This document shows positions 44,770 to 55,510 of a stretch of 55,783 bases of DNA, in pieces. Source of the stretch: CADEFX01 sp050260355 (GTDB lineage Bacteria > Pseudomonadota > Alphaproteobacteria > Rhizobiales > Hyphomicrobiaceae); contig JBLNBZ010000122.1 in NCBI GenBank assembly GCA_050260355.1, positions 1-55,783 on the forward strand, read 5' to 3'. Each line of letters begins with the position of its first letter. Position 1 is the stretch's first letter. The position numbers were made by a program, and so were the translations under genes. Below the pieces are notes generated by a model. That model was not told the DNA's origin. It did no database searches and worked only from the letters and a program-made list of their open reading frames with translations.

Positions 44770-45471
44770 TCACCTCGTGGCCGCCTGCTCGACGTCGATG
44801 CGGACGCTTCCCCTCTCCTGCGGCCATAAGGCGAACTGCACACCGTTCTTCAGCTCGAAGCGCGCCCCCAGGAGGACGCCGGTGAGCCAGCTTCCCGCCC
44901 GATCGAAGCTGATCTGGTCGGCGGCGCATGTCTCCTGCGTCACGATCGTGCGCGGCTCGATGGTCTGGCTCTCTCCGGCCACCGTGTAGGCGACCGCCAC
45001 CGCCGCATGGTTCTCGATCCGGAATTTGATCTTCATGGACTCGGGGCGCCCGAAGAGCTGCACGGTCACGAACTTCTGGTCCTTATTGGGCGCCCGAGCG
45101 ATGCCCACGCCGATCTCGGTGGCCATGGGCTCGGCCAGATTTCGCCGGTGCGCGGGCGAGGCCTTCCAGCCTGCCACGACCTGGCCTGCGAGACCCGCCG
45201 AGGTGAAGCCGCGGCTGTCGAGATTGAGCGCCAGATTTTCCGCCACCATGCAGTACTTGTAGCCGTGAGCGGCGGCACGCTGATGCGGCTCGCGCCCGTC
45301 GGCCTCATGCGCGAACTTGCCGGACTTGGCGAGGTAGCCCGCGAACCATTTCGCCGCCGCGGCAAGCTCCTTGCTCGGCGTCACGGGCGCCAGGCGCTGC
45401 TCCTGCCGGAACGCATTGGTCAGCGCGACGATGGCGGCTTCGGTCTGCGGCAGGTCGGGAAGCGCGGGCAT
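44770..45471 (-). CDS. CAP-domain (SCP/PR1-like) protein
   Basis: A 233-residue protein. The CAP domain spans about residues 10-145, with the His/Glu pocket residues in FAHEADGREPHQRAAAHGYKYCMVAENLA and ASPAHRRNLAEP. A C-terminal beta-rich extension of about 85 residues follows. CAP proteins are nearly always secreted, yet this one starts at MPALPDLPQ with no signal peptide, and a stop codon lies two codons upstream in frame. Either an exported N-terminus was lost or the protein stays inside. The ribosome site is weak. Confidence 0.75.
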   Translation of the reverse strand: MPALPDLPQTEAAIVALTNAFRQEQRLAPVTPSKELAAAAKWFAGYLAKSGKFAHEADGREPHQRAAAHGYKYCMVAENLALNLDSRGFTSAGLAGQVVAGWKASPAHRRNLAEPMATEIGVGIARAPNKDQKFVTVQLFGRPESMKIKFRIENHAAVAVAYTVAGESQTIEPRTIVTQETCAADQISFDRAGSWLTGVLLGARFELKNGVQFALWPQERGSVRIDVEQAATR

Positions 45472-45722
45472 ACTTCATACGGATTGGTCGAGATCACTGA
45501 GCGAGGCGATGCGTACCTTTCTCGCGCGCTGCGGCGAAATAGCGGTGGCCGGCAATGACCAAAGTGCACCCGTGCTCGAGCGCAACACCATGATACGGCG
45601 CACCGAAGGGGTGTTGGTCGCGCAGCGCTTGCCGCCAAGATATGGTACCGAAGACCGCCCCGCAATCGGGGCGCGGAGACATGCAGCTTGAGCCGCCAAC
45701 CGCCAGGCGCTAACCCATCCCC

Positions 45723-47969
<2,247 letters not shown>

Positions 47970-48140
47970 CTGGCGCCCGCTCCTTTGGGGTTGCAGCGAA
48001 GGGACCGGCGGGCTCGCCCGCGCGCTCCATCGCTTCGGACAAGCCCACGGCTCAGTGCGCCATCGCGCTCCGGCCGGGGACGAACTGAAAGCTCAGTCGC
48101 GGGGCAGGATTCGCCGCCCGTTCGATCGCACGCGGAAAGA

Positions 48141-48176
48141 CCCCGGCTCATTCGCGCCAAGGCGCGATGGCCGGGG
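48141..48176. repeat. REP-like nested inverted repeat
   Basis: Outer arms CCCCGGC/GCCGGGG enclose an inner hairpin TCGCGCC-AA-GGCGCGA. The nested palindromic structure and convergent-gene spacer are typical of rhizobial intergenic repeats. Confidence 0.7.
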
Positions 48177-48244
48177 ACGCAAGACTTGAGGGTTGCGGGA
48201 ATATCGGCGTCGCCAAGCACAGCCACAGCCGCCCCGCAAATGTC

Positions 48245-48267
48245 ATCCTCGGGCTCGGCCCGAGGAT
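48245..48267. repeat. REP-like inverted repeat
   Basis: A perfect 9-bp stem ATCCTCGGG/CCCGAGGAT with loop CTCGG, preceded by TGTC and followed by CCA. The same form, TGTCATCCTCGGG...CCCGAGGATCCA, is widespread between genes in Rhizobiales. Confidence 0.75.
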
Positions 48268-48323
48268 CCATCTCTCCACGAGCGCACGTCCCTAGATTAG
48301 GGCAACCGCCCTCCCCACTGCGG

Positions 48324-48359
48324 TCCCGGAAGCCGCGCTGCGAGCGCGGCTATCCGGGA
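48324..48359. repeat. REP-like inverted repeat with a single bulge
   Basis: A stem of 16 bp interrupted by one unpaired A: TCCCGGA plus AGCCGCGCT pairs with AGCGCGGCT plus TCCGGGA around a GCG loop. It lies about 110 bp beyond the apt stop and about 350 bp beyond the parC stop. Confidence 0.7.
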
Positions 48360-48472
48360 TCTTCCCCGCTCGACCCAACCCGCCGCTCACCACCGCGCAA
48401 TCGACCAGCGCAACGACTCGGGCCTGCACACCCAATTCCACCGGCATCCGAGCGCGCCGGATCGCGCCCGGC

Positions 48473-49003
48473 TCAATGCCCCTCGAAGGCCATCAGCACG
48501 TGGCAGCTCACGCCCAGCGCCTCCAGCCGCTTGCGGCCGCCGAGGTCCGGCAGGTCGATCACGAAGGCCGCCCCCACGATCGCGCCGCCCGAGCGCCGCA
48601 CCAGCTTGACGGCAGCCTCCGCCGTCCCGCCGGTCGCGATCAGATCGTCGACGATCAGGACGCGCTTGCCCTTCTCGATGGCGTCTTCGTGGATCTCGAT
48701 GATGTCGACGCCGTACTCCAGCGTGTACTCCTGTCCGATGGTCTTGCCGGGCAGCTTGCCCTTCTTGCGCATGGGGACGAAGCCGCACCCGAGCCGGTCG
48801 GCCACCGCGCCGCCGAGGATGAACCCGCGCGCCTCGATGCCGGCCACCGCATCCACCGGCTCGACCCGGTAAGGCTCGGCCAAGCGGGCAATGGCAGCCT
48901 TGAAGCCCTGCGCATCGCCGAGCAAGGTCGTCACGTCTCGGAACACGATGCCAGGCTTGGGATAATCGGGGATGCTGCGGATGAGCTTTTTCAGATCCTG
49001 CAC
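48473..49003 (-). CDS. apt: Adenine phosphoribosyltransferase
   Basis: About 176 residues. The PRPP-binding signature is VLIVDDLIATGGTA. The N-terminus reads QDLKKLIRSIPDYPKPGIVFRDVTTLL and GIEARGFILGGAVADRLG forms the hood region. Apt makes AMP from adenine and PRPP. The GTG at 49003 is 9 bases after AGGAG and is preferred to the TTG at 49009, which is too close. mtnP, which releases adenine, lies next on the same strand beyond one small gene of opposite orientation. Confidence 0.95.
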   Translation of the reverse strand: MQDLKKLIRSIPDYPKPGIVFRDVTTLLGDAQGFKAAIARLAEPYRVEPVDAVAGIEARGFILGGAVADRLGCGFVPMRKKGKLPGKTIGQEYTLEYGVDIIEIHEDAIEKGKRVLIVDDLIATGGTAEAAVKLVRRSGGAIVGAAFVIDLPDLGGRKRLEALGVSCHVLMAFEGH

Positions 49004-49281
49004 GTGCAACGGCTCCTAGTCGCGATCGGCTCAGCCGGTCCGGATGGCGCGCAGCCGAAGCGGGCATTGCGCCCTTTGCAGCGCCCGCGCCGCCGGCACC
49101 GACAATCTAACCAACTGTGCCGGCGCTGAAAGTCTGTGCTTCCCAATCCGGCCAAATTGCTGCGCCAGTGTACCTCGGTTGCTGTGGGATCGGCGTGGCG
49201 CCGTGGGGAAGCGACGGGTGTGCGGTTCGGCATATGGCATGGCCATAGGCCGGCCCGTTCGCATGGAGGAGTATCAGGGCG

Positions 49282-49656
49282 ATGCCCGAACCACACTTTG
49301 CCACTGCCGATGACGATCTGCCGCGCACGTTCCGCAGGGAGCGTGAGGCGCGTGAACGGGAAGCGCGGGAGCGCGATGAGCGCGAGCGCGAGATGCGCGA
49401 GCAGGAGGAGGCTGAAGACCTCCGCGTGTATCTGGACCGGCATCGGGCCTACGGCTCCGCCGCCCCCGAGGCAGGTGCCGTCAGCAGGCTGGAGATCCCG
49501 TTCTTCCACCTGATGCGGTTCTTCATCAAGGCGGTGTTCGCTGCCATTCCGGCCTTGATCCTTCTCTCGGCGCTGTTGTGGCTCGGCGGCCAAGGCCTTT
49601 CCATCTTCTTCCCGCAGCTTTCCAAGATGCAGATCCTGATCCACTTCCCGAAGTGA
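49282..49656 (+). CDS. Small charged membrane protein of unknown function
   Basis: A 124-residue protein. Residues 12-50 are almost entirely Arg and Glu (RREREAREREARERDERERE), probably a single charged helix. Near the C-terminus is one membrane helix (FIKAVFAAIPALILLSALLWLGG) with an amphipathic FFPQLSKMQILIHFPK end. No family is recognised. It lies between apt and mtnP but on the opposite strand. The charge pattern and clear TM make it likely real, though coding potential is the only support. Confidence 0.5.
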   Translation: MPEPHFATADDDLPRTFRREREAREREARERDEREREMREQEEAEDLRVYLDRHRAYGSAAPEAGAVSRLEIPFFHLMRFFIKAVFAAIPALILLSALLWLGGQGLSIFFPQLSKMQILIHFPK

Positions 49657-49817
49657 CCCGGCCGTTAGCGCATTTCGCGATTCGCGCGGGGCTCTGGGCT
49701 CTCTCCCGCGCGGAGGGCTGTTCGCCATGACTTGCGAGCGCTCGGTGCAGCCCGCGCGAAGCCGATGCGGCCGCGCGAACCGGGCACGAGCCGATGCGCG
49801 CGCGAGCGACGCAGAGA

Positions 49818-50699
49818 TCAGCCGCGCGGCGCAAGCACCCGTCCCGCAACCGCGTCGAGCTTCCTGATGAGCCCGGGATCGCGCTTGTCAGGCGGCGTGA
49901 TGATGGCCACCTCGAGCGCGCGATCCGAGCCGATCGGACAGGGCTGATGCTCGCGCGGGAAGTCTTTCGCCAGCCGCGCGATCAGCCGCTGCGCCTTGTC
50001 GACGTTGTCCCGCAGAACCTTGATGACGGCGGCGACATCGACCTCTGCATGCTCGTCGTGCCAGCAGTCGAAGTCGGTGACCATCGCGACGCTGGCGTAG
50101 CAGATCTCCGCCTCGCGGGCGAGCTTGGCCTCCGGCATGTTGGTCATGCCGATCACGTCGCAGCCCCACGAGCGATAAAGATTGGACTCCGCCCGCGTCG
50201 AGAATTGCGGTCCCTCCATCACGAGGTAGGTCCCGCCGCGCGTCATGGCGATAGCCTCGGCGCGCGCCGCTTTCTCGACGGCGTCGGCGAGCAGGGGGCT
50301 CACCGGATCGGCCAGCGACACGTGCGCAACACATCCCGTGCCGAAGAAGCTCTTCTCGCGCGCGAACGTGCGATCGATGAACTGGTCGACCAGCACGAAA
50401 TGGCCCGGCGCATACTCCTCCTTGAGCGATCCGCAGGCCGACACCGAGACGAGATCGGTTACGCCCGAGCGCTTCAGCACGTCGATGTTGGCGCGGTAGT
50501 TGATGCTGGACGGCGACAGCGTGTGGCCGCGTCCGTGGCGGGGCAGGAAGCGCACCGGCAGTCCGTCGACCTCGGCGAACAGCACGGCGTCGGAGGCCCG
50601 CCCCCAAGGGCTCGCCACCTGCTCCCAGCGCGGGTTCTCGAGCACCGGCAGGTCGTAGAGCCCGCTGCCGCCGAGGATGCCGAGCACCGATCGTGCCAT
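49818..50699 (-). CDS. mtnP: S-methyl-5'-thioadenosine phosphorylase
   Basis: About 293 residues of the purine-phosphorylase-2 type: LGILGGSGLYDLPVL, RHGRGHTLSPSSINYRANI (phosphate and ribose contacts), SVSACGSLKEE, MEGPQFSTRAES and GMTNMPEAKLAREAEICYASVAMVTDFDCWH. It splits methylthioadenosine into adenine and methylthioribose-1-phosphate, the substrate of MtnA. The ATG at 50699 has GGAGAT 5 bases upstream. A hairpin terminator separates it from the cytochrome c1 gene, so it is its own unit. Confidence 0.95.
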   Translation of the reverse strand: MARSVLGILGGSGLYDLPVLENPRWEQVASPWGRASDAVLFAEVDGLPVRFLPRHGRGHTLSPSSINYRANIDVLKRSGVTDLVSVSACGSLKEEYAPGHFVLVDQFIDRTFAREKSFFGTGCVAHVSLADPVSPLLADAVEKAARAEAIAMTRGGTYLVMEGPQFSTRAESNLYRSWGCDVIGMTNMPEAKLAREAEICYASVAMVTDFDCWHDEHAEVDVAAVIKVLRDNVDKAQRLIARLAKDFPREHQPCPIGSDRALEVAIITPPDKRDPGLIRKLDAVAGRVLAPRG

Positions 50700-50758
50700 C
50701 GCCGATCTCCCTTTCCACGCCGGCACGCGCCAGGGGCGGCCGAGCGCGCCGCAAACGA

Positions 50759-50784
50759 GAAGGGCCTCGCGAGCGAGGCCCTTC
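50759..50784 (-). terminator. Terminator after petC
   Basis: An 11-bp perfect stem (GAAGGGCCTCG with its complement) and a 4-base loop, downstream of the petC stop at 50812. On the minus strand it is followed by TCGTTTG. It separates the bc1 operon from mtnP. Confidence 0.65.
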
Positions 50785-50811
50785 GACTATGGCTCAGAAT
50801 TGCGCACGCAT

Positions 50812-51666
50812 CTAATGCAGGTTGCTCCACAGTCTGCGCTTGGCGAGGTAGACCAGAACCGCCGTCACCAGCAGGTAGAGCATCACGAGGAAGCCGATCC
50901 GCTTGCGCTCCACGAGCTTGGGGTCGCCCGCCCAGGCCAGGAACGCCGTGACGTCCCTAGCGTACTGCTCCACCGTGCCCGGCGTGCCGTCCTCGTACTT
51001 CACCTGTCCCGGCTGCAGCGGCGGCGGCATGGCAATCTGGTGACCCGGGAACGCCCGGTTGTAGGTCATGCCTGGAGCGAGCGTCGTCCCGGCCGGTGGA
51101 TTGGTATAGCCCGTCAGCAAGGCATAGACGTAATCGGCGCCGCCTTCCTGGTATGCGCCGGGAACGTCCCGCAGGATCGAGCCGATGGAGGCGAACACCG
51201 AATCGTTCTCTCCCGCCGAGCGCGCCTTGGTGATGAGCGACAGGTCGGGAGGATAAGCGCCGTTGTGCGTGGCGCGCGCCTCCTGCTCGTTCTTGAACGG
51301 CGGGGGAATCGGATCGGACGGTCGGCCGGGCCGCTGGAACATCTTGCCCTGATCGTTAGGCCCGTCCTCGACGCGGTACGTCTCCGCCAGCCCTTTCACG
51401 CCTTCCTCCGGAAAGCCCGGTCCGTTTGGATCGGCGAGGTTGCGGAAGTAGATGCGCTTCAGGCCGTGGCAGACCGCGCACACCTCCTTGTAGACCTGGA
51501 AGCCGCGCTGGAGCTGTGCCTGATCGAAGCGACCCTTGAAGCCGGCGAAGCTCCACTTCTGACGCTCGATGTGCGTCTCCTCGCCGGCCGCGAAGGCGAA
51601 GCTCGCGCCTAGCATCGCGGTCAGCGCAACCGCGGCGAGAGCCTTGATGCGCAGGGACTTTGTCAT
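50812..51666 (-). CDS. petC: Cytochrome c1 (bc1 complex)
   Basis: About 284 residues. A signal peptide (IKALAAVALTAMLGASFAFA) precedes the heme-binding CAVCH at residues 63-67. HQIAMPPPL supplies the Met ligand region. A C-terminal membrane anchor (RIGFLVMLYLLVTAVLVYLAKRRLW) ends the protein. It passes electrons from the Rieske protein to a soluble cytochrome c. It is a separate gene here, unlike the fused b/c1 gene of Bradyrhizobium. The ATG at 51666 has GGGGGAG upstream; an earlier frame merges with the cytochrome b gene and is not used. Confidence 0.95.
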   Translation of the reverse strand: MTKSLRIKALAAVALTAMLGASFAFAAGEETHIERQKWSFAGFKGRFDQAQLQRGFQVYKEVCAVCHGLKRIYFRNLADPNGPGFPEEGVKGLAETYRVEDGPNDQGKMFQRPGRPSDPIPPPFKNEQEARATHNGAYPPDLSLITKARSAGENDSVFASIGSILRDVPGAYQEGGADYVYALLTGYTNPPAGTTLAPGMTYNRAFPGHQIAMPPPLQPGQVKYEDGTPGTVEQYARDVTAFLAWAGDPKLVERKRIGFLVMLYLLVTAVLVYLAKRRLWSNLH

Positions 51667-51689
51667 GACGTTCGTGCTCCCCCGCATCT

Positions 51690-52967
51690 CTAGCGCTTCT
51701 CGGCAGCCGCTGCGGCCCCGGCCGGTCTGCCACCGCCTCCCAGCACCGCCTCGCTGATCGAGCGAGGCAGGGGGCGCGGCGTCTCCAGCACACCGACAAT
51801 CGGCATCACCACGAGGAAGTGAAGGAAATAGTAGGCCGTGAAGAAGCGCGCCCAGTAGACGTAGGCACCCTCCGGCGGCTTGGAGCCGAGATAGCCGAGA
51901 GCCACGGCGGAGAAGACGAAGAACCAGAAGAACCAGCGGTAGATCGGGCGATACTTGGTCGACTTCACGCGCGAGGTATCGAGCCACGGGATGAAGGCGA
52001 GGATAAGAATCGCCGAGAACATGGCCACCACGCCGCCGAGCTTGTTCGGGATCGCCCGCAGGATGGCGTAGAACGGCAGGTAGTACCATTCAGGCACGAT
52101 GTGAGGCGGCGTCGCGAGCGGATTGGCCTCGATGTAGTTGTCGGCATGCCCGAGGTAGTCCGGGACGAAGAACACGAACCAGGCGAACACCAGCACGAAG
52201 AAGGCCAAGCCCACGAAATCCTTCATCACCGCGTAGGGCGACATCGGCACGGTGTCGGAGCTGGTTTTGATCTCGACGCCGGTGGGGTTGTTCTGTCCGA
52301 CCACGTGCAATGCCCAGATGTGCAGCGCAACCACGCCCGCAATCACGAACGGCAGCAGGTAGTGCAGCGAGAAGAAGCGGTTCAGTGTCACGCCCGACAC
52401 CGCAAAGCCGCCCCACAGCCACGTCACGATGCGCGTGCCGAGGCCTGGAATGACGCTGTCGAGCGACGAGAACAGGTTGGTGATGACCGTGACGCCCCAG
52501 AAGCTCATCTGCCCCCACGGCAGCGTGTAGCCCATGAAGCCCGTCGCCATCATCAGCAGGTAGATGATGACGCCGAGGATCCAGATCACCTCGCGCGGCG
52601 CCTTGTACGACCCGTAGTAGAGCCCGCGCGCGATATGGACGTAGACGGCGACGAAGAACATCGAGGCGCCGACGGCGTGGATGTTGCGGATCAGCCAGCC
52701 GTAGTTGACGTCGCGGCGGATGTGCTCGATCGAGTCGAACGCCATCTTGTCGCTCGGGATGTAATGCATGGCCAGCACGACGCCGGTCAGGATCTGCACA
52801 CCGAGGCAGAAGGACAGGATGCCGCCGAAGGTCCACAGGTAGTTGAGATTGCGCGGCGTTGGATACGCCACGAACGAGTCGTACATCAGCCGCCCTGCCG
52901 GCAGCCGCTCGTCCAGCCACTGCCCGAGACGGCTCGACGGGCGATACATGGATTCGTGCTGAGCCAT
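51690..52967 (-). CDS. petB: Cytochrome b (bc1 complex)
   Basis: A 425-residue integral membrane protein with eight helices. The two heme b histidine pairs lie in NIHAVGASMFFVAVYVHIARG and SLHYLLPFVIAGVVALHIWALH. The quinol-site signature is PEWYYLPFYAILR. The C-terminus has a Gly/Ala-rich extension. It is the core of the ubiquinol-cytochrome c reductase. Start ATG 52967; it lies 12 bp after the Rieske gene and 23 bp before petC, forming petABC. Confidence 0.97.
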   Translation of the reverse strand: MAQHESMYRPSSRLGQWLDERLPAGRLMYDSFVAYPTPRNLNYLWTFGGILSFCLGVQILTGVVLAMHYIPSDKMAFDSIEHIRRDVNYGWLIRNIHAVGASMFFVAVYVHIARGLYYGSYKAPREVIWILGVIIYLLMMATGFMGYTLPWGQMSFWGVTVITNLFSSLDSVIPGLGTRIVTWLWGGFAVSGVTLNRFFSLHYLLPFVIAGVVALHIWALHVVGQNNPTGVEIKTSSDTVPMSPYAVMKDFVGLAFFVLVFAWFVFFVPDYLGHADNYIEANPLATPPHIVPEWYYLPFYAILRAIPNKLGGVVAMFSAILILAFIPWLDTSRVKSTKYRPIYRWFFWFFVFSAVALGYLGSKPPEGAYVYWARFFTAYYFLHFLVVMPIVGVLETPRPLPRSISEAVLGGGGRPAGAAAAAEKR

Positions 52968-52979
52968 AACTGGTGAGCC

Positions 52980-53552
52980 TTAGCCGATCTTGATCTTGGT
53001 GTCGGACACGAACTCGTACTCGGGCACCTCGAGGTTGCGCGGTGCGGGACCTTTGCGGATGCGGCCGGCCGTATCGTAGTGGGAGCCGTGGCAGGGGCAG
53101 AACCAGCCGTCGTAGTCACCCTTCGCATCGCCCAGCGACTGCCCTTTGGGGATGCAGCCCAGGTGCGTGCAGATACCGACCAGGACGATCCAGTTCTCCT
53201 TGCCCTTCTTGGTGCGGTTCGTGTCGGTGGCGGGAGCCCGCTCGGGCAGTGCATCGTTGCGCGCGCTCTGGTCGCGCAGATCCTCTATCGGCGTCGCCAG
53301 CGCCTTCTGGATCTCCTCCTTGGTCCGGTTACGGATGAAGACCGGCTTGCCGCGCCAGACCACGGTAATCGCCTGCCCCTCCTTGACCGGAGCGAGGTCG
53401 ACCTCGGTGGAAGCCATGGCCTGCGTGGAGGCGTCGGGGTTCATCTGCTGGATGAAGGGCCACAGCGACACTGCAGCTCCCACGCCGGCGAACGATACAG
53501 CAGCGATCTGCAGGAAATCTCTGCGTGTTGGATCGTCCGAATGAGCTGCCAA
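52980..53552 (-). CDS. petA: Rieske iron-sulfur protein (bc1 complex)
   Basis: About 190 residues. A twin-arginine-like start (PTRRDFLQIAAVSFAGVGAAVSLWPFI) forms the membrane anchor. The 2Fe-2S ligands are in CTHLGC and CPCHGS. It moves electrons between the quinol site and cytochrome c1. The TTG at 53552 is preferred: GAGGAGGG lies about 5 bases upstream and family members start MAAHSDDPTRRDF; the longer frame adds unrelated residues. It is the first gene of petABC. Confidence 0.94.
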   Translation of the reverse strand: MAAHSDDPTRRDFLQIAAVSFAGVGAAVSLWPFIQQMNPDASTQAMASTEVDLAPVKEGQAITVVWRGKPVFIRNRTKEEIQKALATPIEDLRDQSARNDALPERAPATDTNRTKKGKENWIVLVGICTHLGCIPKGQSLGDAKGDYDGWFCPCHGSHYDTAGRIRKGPAPRNLEVPEYEFVSDTKIKIG

Positions 53553-53905
53553 TTCTGCCCTCCTCGCATCCCGATCGGTCCAGCCGCGGCATCGGGCGGA
53601 CTGATCGCAATCCCTCACCTCAGCCGGCAGGAGCGTCCGACTGTTGTGCCGGCGGACTCAACGACCCCCCGGCACGTCCGCGAAAATCATAGGATCACCC
53701 CGCGCTCCCCATGGACAGGGCGTATTGACGCGCGTTCTTTTGGCATCGTTTTAATCTGCGCACAAGGCACTGGCGCTGGGGCTCAGAGGGGCAAAGTGGC
53801 GCACGCGCTCGGCGCTGTGCGTAAAGGATGCGAGACCGCTCCGCTTCCGCGCTGCCGCGAACAGATTTACTCTGAACCAGATCCGACAGCTGGGGTACCG
53901 AGGCA
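53553..53905. other. Divergent promoter region of petA and ltrA
   Basis: This spacer lies between the bc1 operon and ltrA, which are read in opposite directions. No domain-bearing frame, RNA gene or clear operator is visible; open frames through it are shadows of petA. Confidence 0.5.
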
Positions 53906-55114
53906 ATGACTGCTCGCGTGATCAGCCGAGGCAGTACGCGAGGCCTCCTGCGATCGCGCTCCGCGGACGATCACGCCCGGGTCACCTACGTCGAGCTCTT
54001 TTTCGACCTCGTTTTCGTCTTTGCCGTCACGCAGCTTTCCCACCTCCTGCTCGAGCAGCTCACGGTGGCCGGCGCCCTGCGGACCGCCCTCCTCCTGATG
54101 GGGGTGTGGTGGGCCTGGATCTACACGTCGTGGATCACCAATTGGCTCGACCCCGACCGGACGCCCGTGCGGCTCGCGCTGTTTGCCCTAATGCTCGCCG
54201 GGCTGCTGCTTGCAGTGTCCATCCCCCACGCCTTCACCTGGCGGGGCTGGACGTTTGCGCTGGCCTACGCGGCGATCCAGGTCGGGCGCACACTGTTCAT
54301 GCTGTGGGCGATCGGGCGCGACGACGCCGGTCTGACCCGCGTTTTCCAGCGGATCCTGGTCTGGATCGCCGTGTCGGCGGCATTCTGGATCGCCGGCGGG
54401 ATCGCGGAAGGCGGCTCGCGCGCCGCCCTTTGGACGACGGCGATTGCCATCGAGTACCTCTCCCCGTCGGTCGGGTTCTGGGTGCCCTGGCTCGGGCGCT
54501 CGGCGACCTCCGATTGGAATGTAGCGGGCGAGCATTTGGCCGAGCGCTGCGCGCTGTTCGTCATCATCGCGCTTGGCGAGTCGATCCTGGTGATCGGCGC
54601 AACGTTCGGCGGGCTGGACTTCACGGCCGAGATCGTGATGGCCTTCCTGGCTTCGTTCGTCTCCAGCGCCGCGATGTGGTGGATCTACTTCAACATCGGT
54701 GCCGAGGCCGGTAGCGAGCGCATTGCTGCCTCGAGCGATCCGGGCCGGCTCGCCCGCTCGGCCTACACCTACATCCACCTCTTCATCATTGCGGGCATCA
54801 TTGTCTGCGCCGTCGCCGACGAGCTGGTCCTGAAGCACCCGTCAGGGCACACCAACGCCGCCACCGCGTCGGCCGTTCTCGGCGGTCCGGCGCTGTTCCT
54901 CCTCGGCAACATCCTGTTCAAGCGCGTCACGGCCAATCGCTGGGCCCTATCCCATCTGATCGGCCTCTTACTGCTCGCCTCGCTCGTCGCGGTCTCGGCC
55001 GTTCTCTCGCCCTTGCTGCTCGGCATCGCCGCAGCGCTGGTGCTGGCGCTCGTCGCCATTTGGGAGACCCTTTCGCTGACACCGCAGCGCGACGGCGCGC
55101 CCTTCCAAGAGTGA
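53906..55114 (+). CDS. Low-temperature-requirement A (LtrA) family membrane protein
   Basis: About 402 residues with around 11 predicted helices. It begins with the family signature VTYVELFFDLVFVFAVTQLSHLL and continues GVWWAWIYTSWITNWLDPDRTPVR and CALFVIIALGESILVIGATF. LtrA was linked to cold growth in Listeria, but its molecular role is unknown. The ATG at 53906 fits the family start. A small membrane-protein gene follows 3 bp downstream. Confidence 0.9.
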   Translation: MTARVISRGSTRGLLRSRSADDHARVTYVELFFDLVFVFAVTQLSHLLLEQLTVAGALRTALLLMGVWWAWIYTSWITNWLDPDRTPVRLALFALMLAGLLLAVSIPHAFTWRGWTFALAYAAIQVGRTLFMLWAIGRDDAGLTRVFQRILVWIAVSAAFWIAGGIAEGGSRAALWTTAIAIEYLSPSVGFWVPWLGRSATSDWNVAGEHLAERCALFVIIALGESILVIGATFGGLDFTAEIVMAFLASFVSSAAMWWIYFNIGAEAGSERIAASSDPGRLARSAYTYIHLFIIAGIIVCAVADELVLKHPSGHTNAATASAVLGGPALFLLGNILFKRVTANRWALSHLIGLLLLASLVAVSAVLSPLLLGIAAALVLALVAIWETLSLTPQRDGAPFQE

Positions 55115-55117
55115 TCC

Positions 55118-55396
55118 ATGCATACGCTCAGGATGACCGTTATCGGTCTGGTGTTACTGTCGATCTTCGTCGTCGCTGCATCGCTGATGAATCGCAACCA
55201 GGGCAAGCGGCTCGACGGCGCCTGGCTCTTCATCTGGGTCTGGCTGGTGATCGCCGTCGCCAACCTGCTGGTCGGCGTGTTCGCTGCCGGCGTGCCCCTC
55301 ACCACGGAGATCCCGGTGCTGGTCGTCGTCTTCGGCATACCCGCCGCGGCCGCCTGGTTTCTGTCGCGGCGCTTCAATTCCGGCAACGGCAGCTGA
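55118..55396 (+). CDS. Small three-helix membrane protein of unknown function
   Basis: A 92-residue protein with three predicted helices (MTVIGLVLLSIFVVAASLM, WLFIWVWLVIAVANLLVGVF, LVVVFGIPAAAAWFL). No family is recognised. It begins 3 bp after the ltrA stop, so the two are surely co-transcribed and possibly function together. The arrangement and clean frame support a real gene. Confidence 0.65.
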   Translation: MHTLRMTVIGLVLLSIFVVAASLMNRNQGKRLDGAWLFIWVWLVIAVANLLVGVFAAGVPLTTEIPVLVVVFGIPAAAAWFLSRRFNSGNGS

Positions 55397-55510
55397 GGCC
55401 GACACGAGCCCACCGGCCGCCCCGGTCTCGCGAGAGACCAGGGCAGCCATTCTGTCCGCGGGAGGGGCAATCTCCTTCGGCCAGAATCTCGGTGTTCGTG
55501 GGAGAGCCGG

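Larger units (their letters stand above)
47970..48472. other. Palindrome-rich spacer between parC and apt
   Basis: No gene is supported. The region contains at least three strong inverted repeats, listed separately, and recurring GGCCGGGGACG-type words near 48071 and 48169. They look like intergenic REP-type elements between two convergent genes. Confidence 0.6.

Noticed and set aside
45494..45682. 62-codon minus-strand frame between the CAP gene and parC
   Set aside because: The translation looks protein-like in places, but it has no ribosome site and no recognised family, so a gene is not supported.
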